From Lutjanus erythropterus (lineage: Eukaryota; Chordata; Actinopteri; Lutjaniformes; Lutjanidae): DNA of 64,000 nucleotides. Shown here piece by piece: positions 40,381-53,300 of the stretch (position 1 is the stretch's first letter; each line of letters begins with the position of its first letter). The position numbers were made by a program, and so were the translations under genes. The notes below the pieces were generated by a model, which was given only the letters and a program-made list of their open reading frames with translations, did not search any database and had not been told where the DNA came from. The stretch spans positions 4,254,751 to 4,318,750 of the forward strand of contig CM034608.1 in the NCBI GenBank assembly GCA_020091685.1, in the 5' to 3' direction.

Positions 40381-40790
40381 TTTAGTCAGTTCTGAAAAAT
40401 GGCTCCATCGTGCCCCTACAATATTTCAATGAAGCAGCCTGCGTGGTACATACACAAAAGTCAGCAGGGACATGTATCATGTCCAGGTGCACAAAAAAAC
40501 CTCTTGGAGCCACAGTGTAAACCCAACAGGAAGTCGGCCACTTTTGAATTTCGGGCTGAATTTTGTCTTTTTTCACGTTTTATTTATCAAAACCCTCCTG
40601 GAGAATTGATCAGATTGACTTCAAAACCAGCGTGTGCCATCTACACTACTTTTTTGTGCATCTGGTCACGACGAGTTCATTTAGTCCTTCAAAAATGTGA
40701 CTGAAGACGATGAAAAAGAAGAATCCAAACTAATCCAATAGGATCTTCGCACCATTTGGTACCCGGGCACTAATAAACAACCAACAATGA
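40381..40790. mobile_element. Helitron-like repeat tail
   Basis: Phrases aatggctccatcgtgcccct, caatatttcaatgaagcagc, tcttggagccacagtg and cccaacaggaagtcggcca match from memory the segment that usually follows the ccattcatccaat repeat found in the duplication. It appears only after copy 2. Confidence 0.45.
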
Positions 40791-42477
40791 CCACAAAGAT
40801 CACTTTCATATTACATTTGTGGGAAGTTTTGAAAGCTTAAGATTTTTATCTTCCCACAAACGTAACAAATTTTGTGTTAGGTTTGTAGCTGGCAACTACT
40901 ATTACGTTTGTGGGAATTTATTACATTTGTGGAATTATTATATTAAAAGCTGCAGATTTGTATTATATTTGTGGGATGTTACACATTTGTAAGCCACAGC
41001 ATCTCTGCAGCACTAGAGTACCTCTTAATAATTATGTTTTGTCACACATTGTACCTTTATGAAAAAAATGGTAGCTCCTGTGTTTGGGATATTGCAATTT
41101 CAACAATATGCTGTCTTGCAATTTTAGCTTATTACAACATTATAATAATTATTGCTCTTTGTCCTCACTGAGTAGATTAAAACACTATAGGTGTATGTAT
41201 TAGGTGGTTTATTTCCAATAAAATAAAAATAAAAGATTAGATTTTTTTTCCAGTCCAGGTTCAGTCTCCAGACCCCAGCCTCCTCTGTGACCTAAATATG
41301 ATCAAGAACGAGAAAATTTACATTATTGTCAAAATCCCCATTGTCAGTGTATTGAGAAAAATATAACAGACAGGAAATGGAAATTATTCTCAAATGAAAC
41401 GGCCGACAGACTGATTTCCATCTTCTACCTCTGTGTCTGATTCTCTCATCTGCGTCTGATTGATGATGTAAGCCGGCTGGTCACGTTTTCCCACCGTCAC
41501 TATTCCTTATCATGTTTTATTCACACACACACAGACACACACACACGCACAAAACCACAGCTACCGACACGTGATCTGCCCGTGCATTCACCTCCGTCTG
41601 CCACTGTCAGCCCAACCGGAATATGGCGTCACTTTCAAAATACAACCACATGTTGATAAACACGTAAAGACGGTGTATTGCAAACAAGTATTTTACGAGA
41701 ATAAATCACTTGTTTGAATTTGGTTCATCATTAATGAAAAATGAAATAAATTCCCTCTGAATATATTTTATATGTGCATTGTTTTCTTACAAAGCGCTTT
41801 TATTGTGAAGGCAATGTCTTAGTTCCTGTCTGGTACTGGCTCAATCTGCCTACCTTGGCGTGAGCTCCTGGTTAAGAGATGCTCTCATACAGACCTCTTC
41901 ATTTTATATCTCCGTTATTTTACCTCTTCTGTATTCTCTTTATTTTCTGAGCGTACAAATCAAACGCACCCTGTCCGGGTCTGTTTTCTGAACCGTGCTG
42001 ACCCCGGCCAGTGAGGCCGAGACCCGGTCCAGGTCTTTAAAAACCCGTAATGGATCCGACCGGACCGCACTGACTAAGTCAAGTACAGTCAGTGAAACAG
42101 GAAGTAGAGCGATTTGGCGTTCAAAATAAATATCAAATGTATAACGAGAAAAGAAAAACAAAAGATGAAATTATTTAAGGTTATCAGATATTAGTTGTTT
42201 AATCCAGGACTAGTTAATATGCACCACCCGCGAGAACATAAGATAGCCAAAACAGTGAATATAATAAATTCCCTTATCTTCTCCCTTACCTTCATCTTAA
42301 AAAAAATCAGGCCACTGCCAATTATGTGATTAAGGTTCTTTAAATGGGACTTTAGGGGAATTGTTAAAGAATAAATTAATGGATTAATATATTTTTTAAA
42401 TGAATGGTTAAAAAGAGAAAAAACTGAAATTTACCTTCAAATAAACTTAATACCTCTATCTCAAAGTACTATTTGAG

Positions 42478-42508
42478 TACAAATTCTGCTTTTAATCTGA
42501 AAGGAAGC
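42478..42508. repeat. 31-base exact direct repeat, copy 1
   Basis: The 31 bases (starting tacaaattctgc, ending gaaaggaagc) recur exactly at 44074-44104, beside the MFSD14B promoter. Confidence 0.85.
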
Positions 42509-43114
42509 TTAGTGTAAATTTACCTTCAAAAAAACCCTAATACCTTGATATCTTATCCTGGACTTTTCTTTCTGCATTTTTACTCCTTACAAACCTTTAA
42601 TGTGGTCAGAAAACTCACTAAAATTCTTTAGTATAATGCAATGAATTAATGTGGATCTTAAAATGTACTTAATTTGTTAATTAAGTGCTTTTGAAATGGA
42701 GGTATTTACAGAGCTTTAGCTTTCATTTCTAGTTAAAGAATAAATTGAGGGATCTCTCGCTGCCAAGCATCTTGATTTAGACTGGTGAATTTTGAAGGAC
42801 AAATTAATATGTTTTTAGGGATATTTTCTCAACTGAAGAAGGAATGTATTGTTTGTCAAAGTAAACTCTTGCTTGTAAACTTTACATTCTGAATATTGAA
42901 TTTGGCCAAAATAACAGTTACATTAAGCATGAAAAACAGGGCAAAAGTTCCTGTCATATTACTGATAAAATGTATGTAATGAAAGCAGCTATATAGTAAT
43001 TATAATGTATAATGTTTTAATGTAGCTAAATTATGGGAAACTAAAACAAATGCACCTCTGAGTTACTCACAAAAAGAAAAGTTCTTATTAAAATTAAGTT
43101 TTTGTAAATAATGA

Positions 43115-44035
43115 TTGTCAGTGGTGGAAAGTAAGAACATTTTCTCTTGTACTTTTTCGAGGTACTTTACCAAACTATTTCCATTTTCTGATACTATAGA
43201 CATCAACTTAGACACATTTCAGAGACAAATATTGCATTTTTTACACCACAACAATTATTGTACATTTATTTATACTATAATATAACATATAAAGCAGTTT
43301 GTACAAGCTTAATAAGTGACAGATTGAGATTAATAAAACAAAGCATAATCAAAATTCATGCATGCAAAAATGTTACATTTTACTGAAGTAGGGGAGACCG
43401 GGGATGGTAGTTACCCTTTTTGTTTGAGCATCAGTAACTCAGTGCTTGTTTGTGCTGAATCTCCAGAAACTTCTTCAGGTTATGAAATCAGATACAATGA
43501 ATCCTGGGCAAAAATAAATAAATAAATTAATTAATTAATAATCTTGATTTTAAAAAAAATATTGTACTTTCTTCTCAAAAAATCTGTTTATTTCAAAAGG
43601 ATATGGGGTTGTATGAAACTGCCGACTTCCAGTGAACCACCATGGGACAGTTTTGCCATAAACTGCAACTTTCTCGTCTTGTGGAATTGTGTTTTAAATT
43701 GACAAACATTGTATCACAGGATCAAAAAATGACTTGTCTCTCATCATACTGTTTATATTTTTTCTGAAGTTAGGTCCCATGTGGCACACCAGGAGAGGTG
43801 TGATTTCACCTCTCTATTGACAACCAAAACAGTGTTACAACACTCCCGGGTCTCCCCTACATACTCCATTCTGTATAAGGGCTACTTTTACTTTTGGTAC
43901 TTTTGATACAAATATTAACCATTTGACACTAATATACTTTTTTCCCTTCTTACAGAGTATTTCTACGCTGCAAAATTGTTAGTTGGATTTAAGATCAAAG
44001 CACTTCTTCGACCACTGGTGAAATGTTTGGTCAAA
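43115..44035. mobile_element. AGTGGTGGAAAGTAA element interrupted by another transposon
   Basis: The left end cagtggtggaaagtaagaac and right end ttcttcgaccactggtg are inverted relatives. The host sequence (ttttactgaag ... actccattctgtataagggctacttttac) is split by the insert at 43388-43860. Confidence 0.55.
43388..43860. mobile_element. 473-base MITE with GTAGGGGAGACC ends
   Basis: Left end GTAGGGGAGACCGGGGA; the complement of the right end is GTAGGGGAGACCCGGGA, a 17-base inverted repeat with two mismatches. TA is the terminal dinucleotide step on both sides (gaagTAgggg ... cccTAcata), compatible with a TA target site. No ORF. Confidence 0.7.
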
Positions 44036-44073
44036 CCTGAATCTGTGGGCAGAATTTAAGAGTTGCGGAGTTC

Positions 44074-44104
44074 TACAAATTCTGCTTTTAATCTGAAAGG
44101 AAGC
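44074..44104. repeat. 31-base exact direct repeat, copy 2 (promoter edge)
   Basis: Identical to 42478-42508. It lies immediately upstream of the CpG-rich MFSD14B promoter, so copy 1 looks like a displaced piece of this promoter-proximal sequence. Confidence 0.85.
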
Positions 44105-44382
44105 GCAACGTAAACCGGAAACTGTCCTCTAGTTCAGTCTAGCTTGACGGTGTGAGTGAGTGTACCAGCCGAGCTGCACGGACCGTCGGGCTGACCTGAC
44201 GACGGATTTAACGGGAGAAACTGTGGACGTTATCTGAACAGATAGGTTCATATTATCACCACCACCCTTTAGCTCGCGTCAGCCTCTTTGGGGCTAAACA
44301 AGGAGGCATCCTGGAAGCACCCGGAGAACCGCGGATATCGACGCGGCATGGATGCTTCGTGACCCGCGGCAGGTGCGAAGAG
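44105..44382 (+). promoter_or_regulatory. CpG island promoter and 5' UTR of MFSD14B
   Basis: CpG density rises sharply from about 44100 through the first exon (to about 44470), with no TATA box at a useful place. An ETS-like site (ACCGGAAAC, about 44113-44121) is present. The putative 5' UTR runs into the ATG at 44383. Confidence 0.6.
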
Positions 44383-47300
44383 ATGCCGGGGGAGCCGCCG
44401 GCGGGCACCGGCCGGGTGGTGCTGGTGAAGAAGATCGTCATGAAGGACGGAGCCGCGGTGGGTGGACGACCCGCCATTTTTATTCATATATAATTATTAA
44501 TTTTTCAACCTGTACGATTGTTTATCCCGAATTAATCCATGACAAGTCATATTTATATCAAATGCTATTTAAAGGCTGTTAAAATTAATCTATTAATGAC
44601 AACTACATTTCAAATTTCCATATGAGCGGTTATAAGCGTTAAATTCCGCCGGTATGTGTATGACATAACGGGCTATTAAACCACATAAGGTATGAATAAT
44701 TTATGAATTCGGTGGTACATCAAAAAAAAGACATTTATGCAAATTTAACAACCAAAATAATCATCAGATAGCATCGTTTCACATGTAAAACTGCTCTGGA
44801 TTTGTCTGTTGATGATCCCCAGCTGTAGTGTGTTTGTGTGGGTGTCTGTGAGAGACAAGAATTGATGAAGTTCAATGATAAAATGAATGAATGACTAACA
44901 GCCAAAATGGGCCCGAACACAGCAGCTCTGGTCCAAAATGGCTGTTTTCGTCGTGGTTGTAATGGAGCCGCGGCAGCAGAGCGGGTTTAATGTGGCCCAC
45001 AGACAGACAGACAGCTCGGCTTAGTGTGAGGAGGATGATGTGGTCAGGATGGATCCATTATCTCTTACATAACAGCTCTCTGCCTGCAACACACTGAGGG
45101 CACGCAGGAACACACACACACACACACACACACACTGCAGATTCAACAGCCTCGTACATGGCTCCATCAGCGTCCATTTTAACATCCTTCATGACAAACA
45201 GCCACAGACATTTACATCATTTCAACAACACGCAGAATCATCGTTTCTGGTAGAAATCAAATGTGAGAGAAACAGAAATATGTCAATAACATCACCTTTA
45301 TCTCAAACTGAGCTGCAACTATTCATCAATCAATGGATTATTAAATTAATTGGCTGGTAATTTGATAATCGAATAATTGGTTTGAGTAACTGAACTGAAT
45401 ATTTTTGAGTTATGGACAAAACAAGACATTTGTGGAAGTCGTTTTGAGCTTTTGGACACACTGATCAACATTTTTCACCTTTTCCTGACGTTTTGTTGAC
45501 GAAACAACTAATTGAATGATGGACAGATTAACTGACTATTCAATAATCGTTAGTTGCAGCCCTACTTCATGACAAACACTTAGACATTAATATCATTTTA
45601 AGAGCACATAGAACAGCAGTAGGTTTTTTTTTTTAGATATCAGATATCAGGGAAACAGAAACATGTCAACAACATGACCTTTATCTGAAATAGAGCTGCA
45701 GCAGTTAATCAGAAAAATCAATTATTAATTAATCACCAACTATTTTTTTACAATCGATTAATTGATTTGAGAAATATATAAAGAAAAACAGTCATAATTC
45801 TCTGATTTCAGCTTCTTAAATGTGAATATTTTCTGGTGTCTTTACTTCTTTACTACAGTAAAGTGAATATTTTTGAGTTGTGGACAAAACAAGACATTTG
45901 TGGAAGTCATTTTTGGGCTTTGGGACACTGATCGACATTTTTCATCATCATCTGACGTTTTTGTTGACAAAACAACTAACTGATTGATCGACAGATTAAT
46001 TGATTATGAAAAATTATCGTTAGTCGCAGCTGTGCTTCATGACAAACAGCCACAGACATTCATATCATTTAAGAGCACACAGAACAGTGATGTAGTTTTT
46101 ATTTGATATCAAATGTGAGGGAAACGGTAATATGTGAATAACATACCTTTATCTCAAAGTAGTAATTGACTTTTAAATTAATTGCTATTTTTATAATCGA
46201 TTAATTGGTTTTAAGAAAAAAGTCTAAGCTTCTTAAGTGTGAATATTTGCAACTAATGATTCTTCTCATTATCATTATTATTAGTAGTAGTAGTAGTAGA
46301 ATTATTGATTAATCTGACAGTTTTCTTGATGAATCGATTATTTAAATGTCATAGAAAAGCACCAAATTCTAAAATGTATTAAGCTGGAACCACCAAATGT
46401 TTGACATCTTTGCTTGAAAAATGACTGAAACAATTAATCTATTATCTAATAGATTATCTTTTAACCGACTAGTTGATTAATCTACTAATCATTGCAGCTC
46501 TGTTGTCCACATCACATTGTCCTATATTAGTCCTGTCTATATAAATATTACTGTATTTAATTTATCATGTGTATCATCTGTTTTTATACTGTCTGTAGGG
46601 CTTCGACCAGTGGTTATTCTCCTTATTGATTCATCTGTCAGTCATTTTTAAAAAATGATCCATTATTCAGTCAATTGATGTTCAATCAATAAAATTACTG
46701 AATTAATTTTGAAGGGAATTCTTCTGCCAAATTGCTTCAAAATTACAGTAATTTGATAACAGTATTAGAGCATCAAATAAGTGAAATACAGATGTAAAAT
46801 ATAAAGTGTGTAGGAGTAAATGCAAAGACACACTGCCTTTTGCTGCTTGTCTCTGTTCGATGTCATTTTACGATGTATTTTGGTGTTTTGGGTCTGGACT
46901 GTTAGTGAGGCTGATCAAAACACAGTGTTCTTACAGCTGCTGAAAATGCTTGAATTTTAATGTTTGTTTTTATTTAGTTTGTTTTACTTATTTCTGAGTG
47001 TTTTCAATAACAGATAAGACTCATACAGACAACTTATGTATGTTCCATAATGAAAAAAGAGCAGGAGGAAGATAAATCTTATAACATAAATACAGATTTT
47101 TTTTTGTTTTCACAAATCACATAATGAGCTTCAACAATACATAATCAAATACAGTCTCTAAGATTCAACCATTCAACCATACTCAAGTACCAGTGATGAC
47201 TTTAACATAAATGTTACTCAGTAAGTGTATAATGTCCCATTATTTTATCTGTGTAAAGTTTCTTTAATTGAATCGTATTTGAACAGCATTTTAATAGTAC

Positions 47301-50300
47301 CCTTAAATACACACCTGTGTTCATGTTGAACATGCATGCAGACTTTTAAAATTAAATTTCCTTCTATTATCTTCGCCATTTGAACTCAATATAAACCCAT
47401 TACACATATTGACATTACACATTTTCAGGTAATAATCTCTTTATGCGTCACTGATGATGTTTTGAAATCAACTAAATCTTTGAACTTCAACTCGTGATTT
47501 GATAAAAATCTGTTGGTTTGTTCACTTGCTTCCACCTTGTTTAGAAGTCTTTTTGCTCTTTTCTGTAACACGTATAAAGCTTTAGTATTTATCACATGCT
47601 GTATGTGTTACCCCACACCTCTGTTCAGTGTCCGAAATATGACAGAATAAGTGAAAAATACAAAATACCAAGTGCAACAAACAATTATTTTCATGGTCGA
47701 TTAATTATTTTGTCAATTAATCCTTCAGTTGTTTTGTCCACAAAATGTCAGAAAATGTTGAAAAATGTCAATCAGTGTGTCCCAAAGCCTAAAATGACTT
47801 CCCCAGAAACGTTACTGGAAATTGTTGTCAGCATTCAGCATCAATAAGCATTATCAATATTGGGAACAATAAAAACCTAAAGATAGACATTCCTAACAGT
47901 AAAAGGAAAAGTTTTGGGTTTGTGGCCGAAGCCGTCAATTCTAATCTGGACAATTTAACAGTCATCTTTAACCCAAATAATCATTAGTTGTGGCAAGGGC
48001 TTCACAATTAATCGCAATCACAATGTGGTCATGTGCAATATCCAAATTGCAGAGCCAGAAATCACAATTTTTTGAAAAATAAAAATGTGTGAGAAAACAG
48101 CATCATAATGAGGTACTGTGGTACTGCAGAGATGACCCGGTCTGAAATCCTTGTTCTCCAGATGAAAGAAAACAGTTTTGTTTGGTACAGACCTCAATAA
48201 ATATCACATCACCACAATCTTAATAGTTGTTTTTTTTTTAAGTGAACATGGAAATTGTCATGCAAAACTGATGATTTCCACTACTTGTAACGCAATTTCA
48301 GACGAATTAATTGCAATATGACTTCTTACCGAATCGTGCAGCCCTAGTTGTGGCCCTAATACAGCACCAGGTTGTCCTCCATGAGATCCTGACACGTCGA
48401 TTGTGTTCCTTGTGATTGATTTAGTTTGTAGGTGATGGTGGAAAAGTCACACTCATTAATTCAAGGCATTTGCTGTGTGGAATAGCACCTCTGCTCTTTT
48501 TACACTGATGGCTAATGAGTCATTTTATAAAAGTAAATATGATTTTATGATGTCAGCAGAGGTGTTCTTTTAATCCCCATCACACTCAAAAACGTATAAG
48601 GGAAAAACACAAGCAGACGTCTGTCTCCGTCACCGCTGTCGCCCCTGTGTGTGGTCACATTTTTTCAGAGGCGCACATCAGCTACACTGCAGCCATCAGA
48701 GTAACCTTGGAGCCTGCACACACGTAACCACCTGCATAACCCCTCAACACAGAGTCAGCTGTAGTCTAGTCTAAAGTGCACATGGATGTCTCAAGAGCGT
48801 CACACACCAGAGGCATCTTGACTCATATCAGCCCATCAGGATGCACATCAGTCTTATTTCCCAGCAATGACGTGCGTCAGCTCTCCATTAAAGTATCAGT
48901 TTTATTATGTTAACTCCCTGGACCCACACTGACTGCTTCCTGTCAGTGTGACACATTCAGCATGCGATCATGTTGTCAGTTAATACAACTTCCTGACTAT
49001 ACAGCCGATGCTTATTGAACTTGATATTAGTATGACTTGAAAATACAAGCACTGAGAATAATAATAGGCATGTACAGCTACAGTATGTAAGTAAGTGAAT
49101 AAGTGTGTGTAGTATGCATTATGTACAGCAGTACAAACATTATTTAGAATACTAGTCTTTAAGAGGTCCTTTTGCAAAATGGTTTAACTTCTTAATAAAG
49201 GTGTTTTGGTGGAGATAAAAACATTTTGACTCATAAAAAAGTTTTATTTCAAACTAAGATTACCACATAAGTGTATATTAGCACACAATATACATTTTGC
49301 CAGTGACAAGTCCTCAGTACGTCCATGTGAACCAAACTGCCAAAACCACTGACTGTATACAGAGATGGACAACATGACATTTCCCCTAAAGATGGCAGCA
49401 CATGTGTTTGTAATATTTTGGCTTCATTTTCGTATATCTTAATGTACAGTCAGTGTAGCAACTAATGATTATTCATTATTGTTTAATCTGGTGATTATTT
49501 TTTCAATGAATCACTCACTTAACTAGCCTGTGATAGTTGGTGGTTAAGGGTCTACTGAGACACAGTGGTGCTTTGAGCTAAATACTAACGGCAGCAAACC
49601 CTAACATCAGAGAAGCTGGAGTCAGAGAATTTTTGCTATTTTTGCTTTGAAAATAATTGATTATTAAAATACTAAAATTGTAGATATTAATATTCTATAA
49701 ACTATTTATATTAACTAGTCATTACAACAGTAGGGCAGACAATAACAGGTCAAATATAGCTATAAGATATAACATATCATTTACAAGCATTCCCTTTAAA
49801 TCAGATCAGTATTATGTAGAAAAATATTGTTATTATGTCATTGTATTGCTTGATGAATGAAATACATAAAGAAAAAAATAGTACCGGCCATATTTCAGGT
49901 ATCAAAAGGTGATCAGATTATGAGGATATAATTGAAATCTTCACCCTTATGATCTTCCTCCCACCTGCTGACACGAAGCTTAATGATACAGGAGAGCAGC
50001 GAAGAATAACTCATTATCTAAGTAGTTCAAATCTGTGTTAGTAGAAGAACCTGTTATTAATCAAGCTAAAGATAGAAAATAGTTCATATCACCATCTAAA
50101 TCCTGTGTAACTGTGTCAGTAGGCTGATGATCACTTCATGTGTGGTGCTCCAGTTTCACACTCGCTCCATTTAAATCAGCCAAAACGCTCATCTGCGTTT
50201 GAAAAATGAGACTTAAATGAGGCCCTTTTGCTTGGAAAATGCTCTGAAATTGTATTAAAGGGAAAGTTCAGATACCTTGCAAGGTTTGACATTGTTTTTT

Positions 50301-53300
50301 TCACTCAGGCAAGTGGGTTAGAAATCTACGTGCTAATTATCATTTTTACTTGCCCTTATTTTAACGATTAATTGTTAATAAAAATGGTTTTAATAGTTTC
50401 ATTCGGGGTTTTTTTTTACCACTAGTCTGGTCAGACAAGTGAGTTGCAAACTTTTCTAGCCCGACATGGCATTGTACTTGCCCTGGGCAAGTGGACAACC
50501 TTTATTGTGGAGCCTTGTGTTGACACATCTGATCTGTTCCTTTCACAATATCAAAAGTTCCTTGTTCGTATTGTTGGATTCGTTTTTAGACAACATTGCT
50601 TATTGAAGACACTGAACTTCGAGTCTGACATAAATTTCCCAGTGTACACCAAGTCTTGTACTGTTTCGTGTGCCACGGGCTTTTTTTTTCGTTCTGTCTT
50701 GGTATAGAAAGAGTATTGTTTTTAAAAGTGGTATTGCATCAAACTTTAACATTCTGGTACTGTGACAACCATAATACCTTTGATAATTCATAAGTAAGCT
50801 GTGTACCAGGGTTCAACTTAAGTAGTTTTTTTTCCACCTCCCTGGTTTAGTCAGGAATCCAGTTGCCCAATGTCAATTTTTACTTGCTTCTGTACAAACA
50901 TACCTTCAACAAGCCATGTAGATGTGGTACTGCATACATAGGTCAATTTTGTTCTTCTGTTTAAGAACAATTGCACTGGAGCATGCAGTAAACAGCTGTA
51001 CCTTTGACACTTTCAGGTCCTTTTATGGCACTGCAGCGATGTTTTCGGAACCTTGACATGTCCTTAAAAAACAACCCCATTTTATCCACCTTTCTCTCAA
51101 ACTGTATCTCATAAATTTTGTTTGCCATTTTCTTGCAAGTGCCGAATCAGTGCAGCTCATGTGCAGCTATGAAAGAAGTGAGATGGCTCACTACTTAGCT
51201 ACTTCTGTCATCAGTGCTGCAAAAAATTATATGTTTAACCATTTTTTTCAATAACTTGCCGGACTGGGCAAGTGAGTTGCTACTTTTACTAGCCCAATGT
51301 GTCATTTGACTTGCCCAGGGCAATCCTAATTGTTGAGCCCAGGCATCATTAAACAGACTTGGATTTCACTGATCAAACCCTAATTTCTGCCAGCAAAAAC
51401 AAACACGGCTCACACATTTCTTTCCATTGTGTGAAATTACATCTTTGAGGCACAAGAACAAACACAGTTTTGCTTGGTTTTGTATGATTTCTCACATAAA
51501 TTTGGAGTTGGTGTTGAAATACCTATGGTATTATCTTGTTTAGATGACAGAGACCACAAAGAAACAATTTTGGACAGTAGTTTCTGCTCTCAACTGTGTC
51601 ACCACATGATGATAATGAAAGGTTATAAAACAACACAAAAATCAGTTTTGTGTCTCTGCCAGTTGAAGTAGTGGCTGCCTGGAAGGAGGAGAATAAATCT
51701 AAAACCTGATGAATGATTTAGAAAATGATCAGTTAGAATGACATGGGCCAAAACTTGAAATTAAAGGGGAACTCTAGTGATTAGTTTTACACTGATGTTG
51801 TACTTGTAAAAGACAAAATCTGGACAACAGACGGCAAGATATCCAAACATTTAGACCCTGGAATTGATCAAACGAAAATACTGGATCCTACAAGTTCAAA
51901 AGTTTATTCTGATCCCATTTTTCTTTAGACTCTTACTGCATGGACCAATCATGTCTTTCAACTCCACTGACACTTTTAATGGACTTTCTGTTAAAGATTT
52001 ATTGTTCCCAAGCCCAAGCTGAGATAACTGATGATGTTACTGTGATGCCATCAGGGTTATTTTTGTCAACTTTAAAAATCTCCATTTAATTATAGAGTCA
52101 CACTGAAATGTAACTGTGATTGTAATATGTGCGTGTGTGTTTGTGTGTTTCAGCTCCAGCAGGGCATCGGCAGGCCCAGTGTGTATCACGCAGTGGTGGT
52201 GATCTTCCTGGAGTTCTTCGCCTGGGGATTACTCACCACACCCATGCTCACTGTAAGTAACTGTGTGTGGTGGTGGAAACATGGTGGTCACATGTTTGCA
52301 TCATTCGGCGAGGGACCAGCTCCCGTGTGGAGAAGGCCGTGTACTCGATAATGAGATTTGAGTAAAATTCTAGATCCAACTTGTCATGTCAGCAGCTTCA
52401 TTATAAATATCTCACTGACGCCATCAGTGTCCAGTTTAACTCCTTTATCTTTATAGTAGGTCTGAATATGAACATGGCAGAAAATCTGTCAGAAAGTTGA
52501 CACCAAATAAGTGGTCAGATTTTTAGTCTAGTTTAGTCTTTTTTGCTTTATAGTGTCTTTTGCAAGTGTCAAGAGTTCTATTTAAGTCTTTCTTATTGCC
52601 ACACATAGTGGAAATGCAGGTTATTACATACTGTCTCCAGCAGGCATCCAGAATTCATGAGACCCTAGATAAGTAGGTAACTTAAGTCTGGAGTAAAAAT
52701 GAAATCGAGAGATCAAGAGTGTGCACCTGAAAGTAGTTACGTCACAGTTACGTGCGAGTGAAACATGAGCTGTCACACTGTTGACGTAGACAGCTACTCA
52801 TTAAAACTCAGACGGACGGCTGAAACATATCTACTGTAGACAGGAGTAGTTTTGTATTGGTAACAAAAGTCAGGTATCGGAGATTTCAAATGTTACCTGT
52901 TTTATCTACGTTTTTTTTTTTTTTTTCAAAGTCATGACCAGTGGGAAAACGCTTCACCATGAATTTGACATATTAATGAAAAATGCTTTTCTTTCATGCC
53001 ATCTGCTGTCAATTTGGGCTTCCTTTTTAAAAAAGTATTGGTTCAGGCAAGGTTTTGGCACGTGTACCGTTTTATCTTTTTAGCACTTTTATCAGATAAA
53101 ACCAAACTATACCCAACCCTAATCAACACTCAACCTCTTGAATCTTGAAAATGGACTGGAAAGTTTGTTAGAAAGATAAATATGTTGTATCTAACTCTGT
53201 CATGGCACAAGTGCAAAAAAAAGTTTGTATCTGGTGGAGCAAGATATATAGTTTGGATCTACAGTTGTTTGCTGAAACTGAAATCAGTGTTGGTTTTATA

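Larger units (their letters stand above)
40791..44104. other. intergenic DNA between the divergent kelch and MFSD14B genes
   Basis: No exon was recognised. A somewhat CpG-richer patch at 41530-41650 (cgacacgtgatctgcccgtg) and another at 41960-42120 (gagacccggtcc, ggatccgaccggaccgc) could be a distant kelch promoter or old transposon ends. The rest is AT-rich, with the nested element at 43.1-44.0 kb. Confidence 0.4.
44458..52153. other. MFSD14B first intron (7.7 kb), no other gene seen
   Basis: No internal exon is supported: exons 1 and 2 join directly in phase. It holds a CA run at about 45112-45136, the tandem MITE block at 45.2-46.5 kb, an inverted-repeat element at 48.0-48.3 kb and the repeated cttgcc/ggcaag blocks at 50.3-51.3 kb. 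Confidence 0.7.
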
